Shown one piece after another: positions 19,219-27,928 of a DNA stretch of 64,000 bases. The DNA is from an uncultured Campylobacter sp. (lineage in GTDB: Bacteria; Campylobacterota; Campylobacteria; Campylobacterales; Campylobacteraceae), in the NCBI RefSeq assembly GCF_937959485.1, contig NZ_CALGPY010000006.1, positions 1 to 64,000 on the forward strand. Reading direction: 5' to 3'. Positions within the stretch are counted from its first letter, which is position 1, and each line of letters opens with the position of its first letter. A model generated the notes under the pieces. The model ran no database searches. It was not told the origin of the DNA and worked only from the letters and a program-made list of their open reading frames with translations. The position numbers and the translations under genes were made by a program.

Positions 19219-19449
19219 ATGTTTCATGAATACAGAGATTTAATCACTGAGTTAAAAGGCAAAAACGCGCGATTTGATTCGCTATTTGAGAAGCACGACG
19301 AGCTGGATCACAAGATCGCCGACGCACAAGCTGGCAGAGTGCATATGAGCGATCTGGAGATCGATGCGATGAAGAAAGAAAAGCTTCGCATAAAAGATGA
19401 GCTAGGCACCCTGCTAGCGCAATATAAAGCCGAAAAGGCAGATAAATAA
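19219..19449 (+). CDS. DUF465/YdcH-family small protein
   Basis: A 76-residue, highly charged helical protein (MFHEYRDLITELKGKNARFD, later KKEKLRIKDEL) typical of the DUF465/YdcH family. Members are short coiled coils of unknown function. CAAAGGAG precedes the ATG. It is a single-gene unit with its own promoter and a strong stem-loop right after the stop codon. Confidence 0.85.
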   Translation: MFHEYRDLITELKGKNARFDSLFEKHDELDHKIADAQAGRVHMSDLEIDAMKKEKLRIKDELGTLLAQYKAEKADK

Positions 19450-19453
19450 AGTT

Positions 19454-19511
19454 GCTTGCGGCGAAATTAAGATGCAGCAGAATGCTAGCAAGGCTAATTT
19501 CGCCGCTAAGC
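19454..19511 (+). terminator. Stem-loop after the DUF465 gene
   Basis: Arms GCGGCGAAATTA (19458-19469) and TAATTTCGCCGC (19495-19506) pair exactly over 12 bp, with flanking GCTT/AAGC extending the stem across a one-base bulge. The loop is 25 nt. It starts 5 bp after the stop codon, followed by TTTAAT. Probable terminator. Confidence 0.55.
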
Positions 19512-20307
19512 TTTAATCCGTGTTTAGAATTTTCTAATCTCAATAAGTTTAACCGCTTAAATTTGCCGCGCGCAATAAATAAAAACAGCGCACCAAAACG
19601 AGTTAAAATTTATACCGCACACTCCACTATATTGACACCGCTAAATAATTTTTACGTATCGGCTACATCACTGCATATACCAACGCGGTATTAGCGCAAT
19701 CAAATATAATTCGTTACGGCTCTCTATCGCGCCCTTTCCGCTTCCAAAAATATCTCTTGCTGAATATATTTTGCGCTACAGAGCAAATTAAAATTTACGC
19801 TGCGTCGCCCTGCAGCCTGGCTCTTAAATTTTACTTCGCAGTGAGTATTTTCTAGCAAATTTCAAATCTTGCGTTTTGCTTGTTGCAGGCGCAGTACCTA
19901 CTTTTAAAATTCCGCATTTCGCAGAAATCTAAAGTGGCGCTAGAATTTTAAATTCCCGTTCGCGCTAACCGCGAAATTTCAAATTCGCAGACTTCGACCA
20001 AGCGCTAGTTTATGCTAGAGCCTGCTTTAATCTCTTCAAAGGATTTAACCAAGCTTGCTTATTTTAACCCGCTTCGTTGAGCTTTAAAAATTTAGATTAT
20101 TTCTTTGATCGTATCGGATAATGCCTACCGCCACGGAATTGCTCAAGCCGCCCTATTACTATATGTGCAATTAAAAGCGGCGCTAACGCGGAATTAAATA
20201 ATATAAGTGGATCTGTAAAAGGTATGAAATTTAATCATAGAATTTTAAGCGCTAAGGATTTGCGATAGAATTTCGCCACGCAAATCAAATCCCAAAACTA
20301 ACCTGGC
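19512..20307. other. Gene-free 0.8-kb stretch
   Basis: AT-rich spacer between the DUF465 gene and the hypothetical gene at 20308. The frame at 19452-19694 has no ribosome site and no family match. AAATTT words recur. Nothing else was recognised. Confidence 0.55.
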
Positions 20308-20748
20308 CTACTCGAAAACCTTCGCTTCTAAGCCATGTAGCCTTTGCAAGCCGATATCGATATATTCGTTAAGCTTCTCATTATTTTCCAGCAATTTGTC
20401 GTAATAGCTCTTGGCTCTTTCTCTCGCGGTCGCATCAGGCTCGATATACTTTAGCCCGCTTTTGAAAAATCCTTTGGATTCCACAAAATAGATCGAGTGG
20501 ATCTTCTCGCAGTGCGATAGCCCTGCTTCAGTGTAGTTTAAAATCGATTCGTACGCGATGTTGCCTAACAGCTCCTGCAGCCTATTTGCGGGATTTTTGA
20601 AAAACTCGGCAAACTCCTTATACGGCGTAAAAACCTGATCCAGGTTTTTCATCGCATCGCCGTAGATACCCTTTTTCAGGCGAAACATCGTCATTTCTTG
20701 AGAACTCACAAACTTCTCTATTGCTTTTATCGTATCGTTTTTATTCAC
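20308..20748 (-). CDS. Hypothetical protein, helical, cytoplasmic
   Basis: A 146-residue protein I do not recognise. No signal peptide or membrane segment; the sequence is amphipathic and probably all-helical (for example KSYYDKLLENNEKLNEYIDI). Codon use is like that of its neighbours. The start is GTG at 20748 with AAAGGG about 10 bp upstream. It lies 135 bp downstream of the Fur-family gene on the same strand, so it might be cotranscribed, but nothing in the sequence links it to metals. Confidence 0.7.
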   Translation of the reverse strand: MNKNDTIKAIEKFVSSQEMTMFRLKKGIYGDAMKNLDQVFTPYKEFAEFFKNPANRLQELLGNIAYESILNYTEAGLSHCEKIHSIYFVESKGFFKSGLKYIEPDATARERAKSYYDKLLENNEKLNEYIDIGLQRLHGLEAKVFE

Positions 20749-20883
20749 TGAATTTTTCCCTTTTAAAATATGAAACGCTCGGATTATATCGTTTGTTTTA
20801 TAAAAATCCGTTAAAAATCGGTTAAATTTTGTCCTAGCGTTTTAGCCAAATTTCCTTGAGCGCTTTTTATTAAATTTCCCGCC

Positions 20884-21237
20884 TCAGCCGCCGCACTTCT
20901 CGCACAATCCTCGCACGAGCACGCTTTTGACATTTTTTTGTGGCAAAGCTGGCATCGAAATCTCCTCCATTTTATGGCAGCTTTCGCAGACAAAATACGC
21001 TTTGGCGCCGTCGGTAAGCTCATAAAAGCTTTTATGATTATTTTCGCTGGTAATTATCAAATTTTTCTCTTCCAAAAGCGCTATATTGCGATATATAGTG
21101 GTTTTATTCGCGCCCGTTTGTTCTACTAGTTCATCATAGCTTACCGGGCATTTTTTCTCGCTTAGGATCTGCACGATCTGCACTCTAAGCGCCGTAGGAG
21201 CGATATCGTGACTCGCTAAAAAATCTTTGGGATCCAT
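20884..21237 (-). CDS. Fur-family metal-responsive repressor, short
   Basis: A 117-residue Fur-type regulator. The winged helix covers about 1-75, with the recognition helix around ANKTTIYRNIALLEE. The dimerisation part is short: it has both zinc-binding pairs, Cys84-x-x-Cys87 and Cys112-x-x-Cys115, but stops two residues later, so the usual C-terminal tail is missing. Known subfamilies are Fur, Zur, PerR and Nur. It is divergent from znuA across about 110 bp holding an inverted repeat, so a Zur-like role is the best guess. Confidence 0.88.
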   Translation of the reverse strand: MDPKDFLASHDIAPTALRVQIVQILSEKKCPVSYDELVEQTGANKTTIYRNIALLEEKNLIITSENNHKSFYELTDGAKAYFVCESCHKMEEISMPALPQKNVKSVLVRGLCEKCGG

Positions 21238-21290
21238 TTTACGCCTTTTTTAAAATTTAAGCGATGATAGCGAAATTTAGATAAATTTAT

Positions 21291-21323
21291 ATTAAGTTGC
21301 AACTAAGTTGCTTTTGATATACT
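21291..21323 (+). promoter_or_regulatory. znuA promoter with overlapping inverted repeat
   Basis: ATTAAGTTGCAACTAAGTT (from 21291) contains the exact palindrome AGTTGCAACT and an imperfect 9-1-9-like extension. It is followed by TTTTGATATACT, whose TATACT (21318-21323) fits a -10 box. The palindrome falls where a repressor would block polymerase, and the divergent neighbour is a Fur-family regulator. Operator function is inferred. Confidence 0.5.
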
Positions 21324-21350
21324 TCCGCAATTTTTTTGGAAAGGAATTTT

Positions 21351-22277
21351 ATGAAAAAGCTTATTTTCACGCTTTTAGCAGCTAGTTGCGTAGTATTCGC
21401 CAAACCTACGGTCACCACGACCATACTTCCTACGAAGTATTTTGTTGAACAGATCGCAGGTGATACCCTGCAGGTAAATACGATGGTAGGCAAAGGCGCT
21501 GATCCGCACACATACGAGCCTAAGCCTTCGGAGATGAAAATGCTAGAAAATAGCGATCTGTATTTTGCGGTCGGTATAGAATTTGATGAAGTCTGGCTAC
21601 CAAAGCTTGCCGCATCGTATCCAAAGATGAAGATAATCCGCACCGAAGATGGTATCACTAAAATGGCTATGGCAGAGCACCACCATCACGACGAACACGA
21701 TCATAGCGCACATCACGATGATCATGATCATGACGCGCATCATGAGCATGGCGACAAAGATCACGAGGCACACGAGCACCATCACCATCACGGCGGTTTA
21801 GACCCACATATCTGGCTCGATCCGCAGCTTGTAAAAATTCAAGCTAAAAATATTAAAGACGCGTTAACCAAACAGTATCCTAAGGATGCTAAAATTTATG
21901 AAGCAAATTTCGATAAATTTGCTAAAAAGCTTGACGAGCTGGACGCTTACGCAAAGCAGAAATTAGCGGGCGTCAAGGGAAAGAAATTTATGGTTTATCA
22001 TCCGTCTTGGGGCTATTTCGCGCATCGATACGATTTAGAGCAGATCGCAGTCGAAGTAGAGGGCAAAGAGCCTAAGCCTGCGGATTTAGCCGAGCTGATC
22101 GAGGAAGCCAAAGAGGAAAAGATCAAGGTGATTTTCGTCGCACCGCAGTTTTCCAAAAAGGCAGCGCAAACCATCGCCGCACAAACAGGCGCAAAGGTGA
22201 TAGAGATCGATCAGCTGCCGCTAGATTGGTACGAGACGATGAAAAAGACGATCGACGTTTTCGGAGAGAATTTGTAG
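21351..22277 (+). CDS. znuA: Zinc ABC transporter substrate-binding protein ZnuA
   Basis: A 308-residue periplasmic protein with a signal peptide ending near VVFA (residue 17). Likely metal ligands are His53 (GADPHTYEP), His153 (LDPHIWLDP), His217 (YHPSWG) and Asp287 (EIDQLP). A His/Asp-rich loop (about 110-148) is typical of zinc-specific members. It captures Zn2+ for a ZnuBC importer. No znuB or znuC gene is in the window. A TTG at 21336 in frame is rejected because GGAAAGGA lies before ATG 21351. It is 3 bp from the DUF1007-NicO gene. Confidence 0.93.
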   Translation: MKKLIFTLLAASCVVFAKPTVTTTILPTKYFVEQIAGDTLQVNTMVGKGADPHTYEPKPSEMKMLENSDLYFAVGIEFDEVWLPKLAASYPKMKIIRTEDGITKMAMAEHHHHDEHDHSAHHDDHDHDAHHEHGDKDHEAHEHHHHHGGLDPHIWLDPQLVKIQAKNIKDALTKQYPKDAKIYEANFDKFAKKLDELDAYAKQKLAGVKGKKFMVYHPSWGYFAHRYDLEQIAVEVEGKEPKPADLAELIEEAKEEKIKVIFVAPQFSKKAAQTIAAQTGAKVIEIDQLPLDWYETMKKTIDVFGENL

Positions 22278-22280
22278 TTG

Positions 22281-24443
22281 ATGAAATTTATTAAAATTTT
22301 ACTTTTATCCGCGATCTTTAGCTCGCGGATATTTGCGTGCGCTCTGTGCGCCCTATACACGCCTACTGCGCACGTTAGCATTACCCCTGTCGCACAAGAC
22401 GGCAAGATCGTGAGCCTGCATTTTTCGTGGCTTTTCTCTCAAAATTTTACCGACGTCATAATGCAGACCTACGATATAAATTCCAATGCCAAGCTTGAAA
22501 ATAGCGAGCTTGCCGAGATAACCAAGGCGATGACCGATTATCTAACCCCCAAAAACTATCTTTGCGAGGCGGAATTCTACGATCAAGCGCCAAAAAACGC
22601 AAAACCTGCGCTTAGCAACCTCGTAGGCACGCAAATTAAGGGAAATTTTAAAAACGCAATAAGCCTCGTCAAAAAGGGCAGACTCGTGTTTGAGTTCGAT
22701 CAAAAGGTTGGCTTCGAACTGCGAAACAACCGCGTTCTTAAAATTTCCATTAACGACGATCAGGGATTTTTCAATTTCAAAATGCTTGACGACAAGCCCA
22801 TTAATCTAGGCGAGGGCTTTGTAGCGAAGCCTAATTCAAATTTGGCCACCACTTTTATAGAATTTAGCGGCGAAAAACCAAAGATCGCAGATAAAAAGCC
22901 GCCAATTTCAAGCGCGCCAAACTCCGATTTAGCGCAGGATAGCCTTGCATCTAGCGAGCAGAGTCTTGCGGGCTCAGAGGATAAACTTGCGCAAGGCGGC
23001 CAAGCTAAACCGAATTCCAGCTCAGCACGCAGATCAAACCAAAGATCCGTCGGCGATATTGTTTCGGAGGCTGCAGCAGAGGCACAAAAAAACATCGCCG
23101 CTTCGGATACTCTCGCGCAGATTAATAAAGCCGCCAAAAAGGATGCGCAGACGAAAGGTGATTCCGCAAATTCTGTGGCGCTTGTAGATAAAGACGTGAG
23201 CGAAAATTTTGCTGCGATCCGAGACAATTCTTTAAATTCCGCGCATTCTACGCAAAATCTAGCGACGCCGCCCAGGGAGAGTTCTTTAAATTTAGCGCAA
23301 AATAACGCGAGCAAAAACGGCGCCGCGCTCGGTAGCGACGAGATTTCAAGCGAGCAGCACAAAGAGGTTTCGCTGGGATTTGTCGCGCAAAAGACGATGG
23401 ATTTTATGAAAAGCCTCAAAACGGCGTTTCGCGCAAGCAGCGAGCATGCAAGCGCGAGCACCATCCTATGGGTCTTGGCGCTTTCTTTCATATACGGCTT
23501 TTTCCACGCGGCAGGCCCAGGGCACGCGAAGCTGCTAACGGCGAGCTATTTCTTAGCCCATGGCGGCAGCTACGTCAAAGCCTTCGGATTTGCCCTTAAA
23601 ATCGGGCTTCTACACGTACTAGGAGCGCTCGTTTTAGTAAGCGCGAGCATGTTCGTGTTGCAAAACGTCGCAGGGCTCGTCTCTGCAAACTCCGCCTCGA
23701 TCACCACGAAAATTTCGGCACTTCTGATCATCGTCATAACCGCGCTCATCATCTACGACAAAGCTCGCCGCGTAAGATCGGGCGTCAGCCACGATGCGGG
23801 CTGCTCTTGCGCCGCTTGCGCTTCCGTCGCAAAGACCGCGGAGACGGACGTCCGCTTAAAAAATACGGCATTTGCAAACGCCGGGGATTCCGCTGGCGCA
23901 GCGTCAAAGAGCTATAAATTTTCTAAATTTAAAACCCCTAGCGGCGAATCCGCACAGTATTTAGATACTGAAAATTCGGGCGCCGCAACGGCAGAGCTAA
24001 ATTCGGATTCAAATTTAGCCGCAAGCCTAGAAGAAAACTCGTCTAGCCAAAACGAACAAAAACAGGCTTCAAATTCTACAAATTTCAAAAACCAAACCTC
24101 GTCTAGCTCGCTGCAAAATGGCGCGACCTGCGGCGGCGAGAAAGGGCGGGAGTGGCTTATCGCGCTTGCTGCGGCGCTCGTGCCTTGCCCCGGCACGATC
24201 CTTATTTTCGTGCTTGCTTTCAGCCTCGGCAGCTTCGCGCTTAGCGTCGCAAGTGCGCTTTTCATCGGTTTTGGGATGAGCGTCGTGATATTTTTAGCCG
24301 CGCTTTTCGGCGCGAAGGCAAACGAGCTAAGCTCGAAGCGGCTCGTAAGTTTGAAGCTTTACATCGAATTTGCGGGGCTTTTCGTGATGTTTGGGCTCGG
24401 GATTTTTATGTATTTCATCTCAGACACCCTCAGGATACTGTGA
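22281..24443 (+). CDS. DUF1007-NicO fusion, metal transporter
   Basis: A 720-residue protein. A signal peptide (to about 19) precedes a periplasmic DUF1007-like domain (about 22-200). A low-complexity Ala/Ser/Asn/Gln linker (about 201-380) leads to a NicO/RcnA-type membrane domain (about 392-720) with HAAGPGHA (409-416) and VPCPGTI (634-640). A second low-complexity insert with a Cys cluster (CSCAAC, about 508-513) splits the membrane domain at 497-622. NicO proteins move Ni2+ or Co2+; DUF1007 genes usually stand beside them as separate genes. The neighbours (znuA, Fur-family) point to zinc or nickel. A start at TTG 22278 is possible but ATG 22281 is preferred. Confidence 0.82.
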   Translation: MKFIKILLLSAIFSSRIFACALCALYTPTAHVSITPVAQDGKIVSLHFSWLFSQNFTDVIMQTYDINSNAKLENSELAEITKAMTDYLTPKNYLCEAEFYDQAPKNAKPALSNLVGTQIKGNFKNAISLVKKGRLVFEFDQKVGFELRNNRVLKISINDDQGFFNFKMLDDKPINLGEGFVAKPNSNLATTFIEFSGEKPKIADKKPPISSAPNSDLAQDSLASSEQSLAGSEDKLAQGGQAKPNSSSARRSNQRSVGDIVSEAAAEAQKNIAASDTLAQINKAAKKDAQTKGDSANSVALVDKDVSENFAAIRDNSLNSAHSTQNLATPPRESSLNLAQNNASKNGAALGSDEISSEQHKEVSLGFVAQKTMDFMKSLKTAFRASSEHASASTILWVLALSFIYGFFHAAGPGHAKLLTASYFLAHGGSYVKAFGFALKIGLLHVLGALVLVSASMFVLQNVAGLVSANSASITTKISALLIIVITALIIYDKARRVRSGVSHDAGCSCAACASVAKTAETDVRLKNTAFANAGDSAGAASKSYKFSKFKTPSGESAQYLDTENSGAATAELNSDSNLAASLEENSSSQNEQKQASNSTNFKNQTSSSSLQNGATCGGEKGREWLIALAAALVPCPGTILIFVLAFSLGSFALSVASALFIGFGMSVVIFLAALFGAKANELSSKRLVSLKLYIEFAGLFVMFGLGIFMYFISDTLRIL

Positions 24444-24649
24444 TCGCAAGCTTTGGATGCAAATTTTAAAAAGCGGCTCGCGTGAAATATAAGCTTACGC
24501 GATATGTTAAATTTTAAATCCGGTGCGGATCTAATTTCAAAGAGTAGGATTTTAAAATTTTACGCTGCGGACCCGCGTAAATTAAATTTCGATCCCGACT
24601 ATTCATTAAGCGGCGGAATTCGCTCTTTATAAATCACGTTAAATTTTGC

Positions 24650-24655
24650 TACAAT
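24650..24655 (+). promoter_or_regulatory. Probable -10 box for the DUF3137 gene
   Basis: TACAAT after AAATTTTGC, 28 bp before the ATG at 24684. Confidence 0.4.
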
Positions 24656-24683
24656 ACGGGCGAAAATTTTATCAAGGATAGAT

Positions 24684-25652
24684 ATGTCGCCTGCTCTGCA
24701 AGATGTCGTTTCGCAGACTTTAACCGAACAAAAAGCGTGCGCTAAAGCTTTTAATAGATATTACTACCTCAGCATAGCCGCCTTTTTTGCGGTCCTGTTC
24801 GTATTAGTGTTTCTAAACGGCGTTAAAGCAGACACTCCTCTGATAATAATTGCCGAATTTTCGAGCGTCTTGATCCTTTTTCAGATCTTTTGGATATTTC
24901 TTATGCATTGCGCCGGTCAAGAAAGCGAAGCGGAAATTCGCTACTACAAATTTTATAAAGAGATATTCGTCCGCGCCGTAATAAACGATATAGATGCCGG
25001 TTTAAAATACGATCCATATACCGGCATGCAAGAGGAGGAATTTCAAAAATTTAGAATTTATAGGAAATCTAGGATCAAAAGCGAGGATCGGATTACGGGC
25101 GTGTACTGCGGGATTAAATTTAGCCTAAGCGAGGTACATAGTAATGGTAGGTTTTACATGAAAACGGATAATCCGCTCATAGCGGCGATTATGTTGATCA
25201 AAATATTCTACGATAACTATATGGACTTTGACGGCAACGTACTGATCTGCGAGCTCGCGAAAAAAACCTCGGGCAAAACGATAGTGGTAAGCAGGGAGCT
25301 AAACGCCAAGATCTTCGGCGAAAAAGAGATGATGGACGATGTGGATTTTATGCGCGATTTTCGCGTATTTGCGGATGACAAAGTAGAAGCGCGCTATCTG
25401 CTAACGCCCGCGTTTATGGAGCGTCTGCGCGAAATAAATCGCGAAACGAGCGGCGAGTTCAGCTTGAGCACGGTATTTATGGATAAGCGCTTATATCTAT
25501 TTTTAAACGGTGCGCCCGATCTTTTTGAAACTACGCTTTTTGGTAGGCCCGCTAGCATAGAGCTCGCGCGCGAATACCAAACGCAGATCCGCAAAATTTT
25601 AAGCCTAATCGAGACACTGGGGCCACAAATTAGCAGGACGCATTACAGCTGA
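24684..25652 (+). CDS. DUF3137-domain membrane protein
   Basis: A 322-residue protein with two close membrane helices (about 28-46 and 53-74), both near the N-terminus, and a long cytoplasmic domain. The pattern FKEIFVRAV...DPYTGM and IKSEDRITGVYCGIKFSLSE is that of DUF3137 proteins, whose function is unknown. CAAGGATAG precedes the ATG. Single-gene unit between two gene-free stretches. Confidence 0.75.
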   Translation: MSPALQDVVSQTLTEQKACAKAFNRYYYLSIAAFFAVLFVLVFLNGVKADTPLIIIAEFSSVLILFQIFWIFLMHCAGQESEAEIRYYKFYKEIFVRAVINDIDAGLKYDPYTGMQEEEFQKFRIYRKSRIKSEDRITGVYCGIKFSLSEVHSNGRFYMKTDNPLIAAIMLIKIFYDNYMDFDGNVLICELAKKTSGKTIVVSRELNAKIFGEKEMMDDVDFMRDFRVFADDKVEARYLLTPAFMERLREINRETSGEFSLSTVFMDKRLYLFLNGAPDLFETTLFGRPASIELAREYQTQIRKILSLIETLGPQISRTHYS

Positions 25653-26256
25653 AATTTTGTACCTGCTCATTTTAGGATAGACGGAATTTTTCGGCGAAGC
25701 ATAATTTCGGCAAAAACGTAAAATTTAATCAGCAGTGCGATCTCTCGGCAACTGCCCGAAATTTAACGAGCGATACGATTAAAGAGATGAAACGCCTGCC
25801 GCAAATAAATTTGAAGCAAAAGCGCCTTGACGTTGTCTTATAAATAAAATTTAACGCTCCGATGCTTCCTGGAAGCAACTCTTGCTTAGCTCTTCATGCC
25901 CAAAATAAAATTTTGATCTCGTTTCGCATCGCAGCCTCTAGCTTTTAGTACCAAACCCGCATAGCGACAAAATTTAATCGGCAGTGCCGCGATGATGAAA
26001 TTTAAAGCGGCTCTGCAAGGACGAAATTTAAATTTAAAAGCAAGTCCGCGACGAGAGTTAAATTTAGAGCGTGCGTGTCGCGCTTACAAAAGCCGCACGC
26101 TAAAAGGGCATCTGCTCGGACGCATGTCGCAACGTACCTCAAGCGCTAGCTCTGCACGTACGCAAGTTCCGCCAATCCTCGCCACGCGTTCCTGCATCGT
26201 CTCATAAACACCATCGTAGGCTGGATTGTAAATTTAAATTATTAAAGAATTCGGGC
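25653..26256. other. Gene-free stretch with degenerate direct repeats
   Basis: About 600 bp without a supported gene. AAAATTTAATC[AG]GCAGTGC occurs at 25720 and again at 25969, followed by GAT-rich sequence in both cases, so part of the spacer may be an old duplication. The frame 25992-26207 is arginine/alanine-rich with no family match. Confidence 0.5.
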
Positions 26257-26281
26257 GAGGCGAAATTTTAAATTTCGCCTC
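26257..26281 (-). terminator. Terminator-like stem-loop after serA
   Basis: Perfect inverted repeat GAGGCGAAATTT / AAATTTCGCCTC with a one-base centre, 16 bp after the serA stop codon. Symmetric, so it could act on both strands. On the minus strand it is followed by GCCCGAATTCTTT, a weak U-tract. Confidence 0.55.
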
Positions 26282-26296
26282 CTAAGCGGAAAAAGA

Positions 26297-27874
26297 TTAA
26301 AGCGCCGCGTAGCGCACCATTAGGCAGGTTTGAAGCGCCGCCAGCTTATCAAGCGTGCTTTTTTGCACTTCGGAATCGACCAAAATGACCGCCAAAGCGT
26401 CCCCCTCCTCGCCTCTGCCTAAGCGGAAATCCGCGATATTGATGTTCTCGTCGGCTAGGATCGTGCTTACGGATTTAATAACGCCCGGCACATCGGTGTT
26501 TTTGAAGATTATCATCTTGCCTTTCGGCTTAAAATCGGTCTTAAATCCGCCGATATTTACGATACGCTCCTCGCTGCCATCAAATACGGTGCCCGCGACG
26601 TTTGAGATCGCTTTGTCGGTCGTAACCTTAACCGAGATCTCGCTTTTATAAACACTTCGCGCAAGCTCGCCAAAGCTCGTCTCGATCCCCTTTTCATCCG
26701 CAAGAAATTTAGCATTGACGTAATTTAGCGAATCGCCCGAAGAATCGTGCAGCGCGCCTACGATTGCAAAAACGAGCATCGATTTTAGATACTGCACCAC
26801 CTCGCCGCTGCCCTCGATGCGAATCGATTTGATCGGGCCTTTATTGATCTGCGCCGCAAGATAGGCCATTTTCGAGACCAAATTTATATACGGCTCGATA
26901 CCGCGCGGTAGATCCTCGAGCTTAAGCGGCAAATTTAAAGCGTTTGGATAGTTTAAGCCGCGCGCGGCGCTGATCGCCTGCTCTGCGGCTTCTCGGGCGA
27001 TATTGCTTTGCGATTCGAGAGTATTTGCGCCAAGATGCGGAGTCGCGCTTAAATTTTCGATATCCAAAAGCTCGTGATCGGTCGCAGGCTCTTTGTCGAA
27101 TACGTCGATGCCGAGATATGCGATCTTGCCGCTGCGTAGATTGTTTGCAAGCGCTTTTTCATTATACAGCCCGCCTCTGGCGCAGTTTATTAGGCGCACG
27201 CCGTCCTTCATCTTCGCTATTTGCGGCTCGCCTACCATATTTATCGTCTCTTGATTTTTCGGCGTATGGATCGTGATGAAGTCGCAAGATAAAATTTCAT
27301 CGAAATTCTTCGTATATTTTACTCCGAGCTTCGTGGCCTTCTCAGGCTCGATATAGGGATCATAGGCGATGACGTTCATCCCAAACGCAAGCGCGCGCAC
27401 CCCCACGCGCGAGCCGATGTTTCCAAAGCCGATGATGCCGAGGCTCTTTTTATAAAGCTCGGTGCCGTACCATTTCTCGCGCTTCCAAATTCTATTAATT
27501 TTCAGATCGTTGCAGGAATTTACATATTTGCGCGCAGCATTCAGCAGATGGCACATGGTCATTTCGACCGCGGCGATGGTGTTTGCAGTAGGTACGTTCA
27601 TCAAAATAATGCCGCGCTTGGAGCAGCCGTCGATATCGCAGTTATCTACACCCACGCCCGCGCGCACGATCGCTTTTAGCTTGGTGCCGGCATTTAGAAA
27701 TTTCTCATCCACCGCCGTAGAGCTTCTGGTAATCGCGACGTCAGCATCGCCTAAAATTCCGTATAGCTCGCTCTTGGGCACGCTCGTGGCGTCGATTACT
27801 TTAACGTCCGATTCCTGCTTAAGCAGATCGAAACCGATTTTGTGGATTGCGTCGCAAACTATGATAGTTTTCAT
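26297..27874 (-). CDS. serA: D-3-phosphoglycerate dehydrogenase
   Basis: A 525-residue SerA, first enzyme of serine synthesis (3-phosphoglycerate to 3-phosphohydroxypyruvate, NAD+). The NAD-binding motif is GFGNIG (149-154); the catalytic set is Arg233 (CARGG), Glu262 and His280 (ATPHLG). A long C-terminal part carries the ASB domain and an ACT domain (about 455-525), the serine-sensing type of long SerA. CTAAAGG precedes the ATG. It is downstream of rpsA, separated by a stem-loop. Confidence 0.97.
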   Translation of the reverse strand: MKTIIVCDAIHKIGFDLLKQESDVKVIDATSVPKSELYGILGDADVAITRSSTAVDEKFLNAGTKLKAIVRAGVGVDNCDIDGCSKRGIILMNVPTANTIAAVEMTMCHLLNAARKYVNSCNDLKINRIWKREKWYGTELYKKSLGIIGFGNIGSRVGVRALAFGMNVIAYDPYIEPEKATKLGVKYTKNFDEILSCDFITIHTPKNQETINMVGEPQIAKMKDGVRLINCARGGLYNEKALANNLRSGKIAYLGIDVFDKEPATDHELLDIENLSATPHLGANTLESQSNIAREAAEQAISAARGLNYPNALNLPLKLEDLPRGIEPYINLVSKMAYLAAQINKGPIKSIRIEGSGEVVQYLKSMLVFAIVGALHDSSGDSLNYVNAKFLADEKGIETSFGELARSVYKSEISVKVTTDKAISNVAGTVFDGSEERIVNIGGFKTDFKPKGKMIIFKNTDVPGVIKSVSTILADENINIADFRLGRGEEGDALAVILVDSEVQKSTLDKLAALQTCLMVRYAAL

Positions 27875-27898
27875 TAAATTTAACCTTTAGAAGTGGGT

Positions 27899-27922
27899 CC
27901 GCAAGGCGGGGATGCCTTGCGG
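27899..27922 (-). terminator. Stem-loop between rpsA and serA
   Basis: CCGCAAGGC / GCCTTGCGG, 9 bp perfectly paired with a 6-nt loop, in the 54-bp gap between the rpsA stop and the serA start. There is no strong U-run behind it, so it may be an attenuator or an mRNA-processing site that sets the rpsA to serA ratio rather than a full terminator. Confidence 0.55.
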
Positions 27923-27928
27923 GAGGAA

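Noticed and set aside
19452..19694. 80-codon frame after the DUF465 gene
   Set aside because: Begins inside the terminator stem-loop, no ribosome site, no family match.
25992..26207. 71-codon frame in the spacer before serA
   Set aside because: Ala/Arg/Ser-rich low-complexity translation without support.
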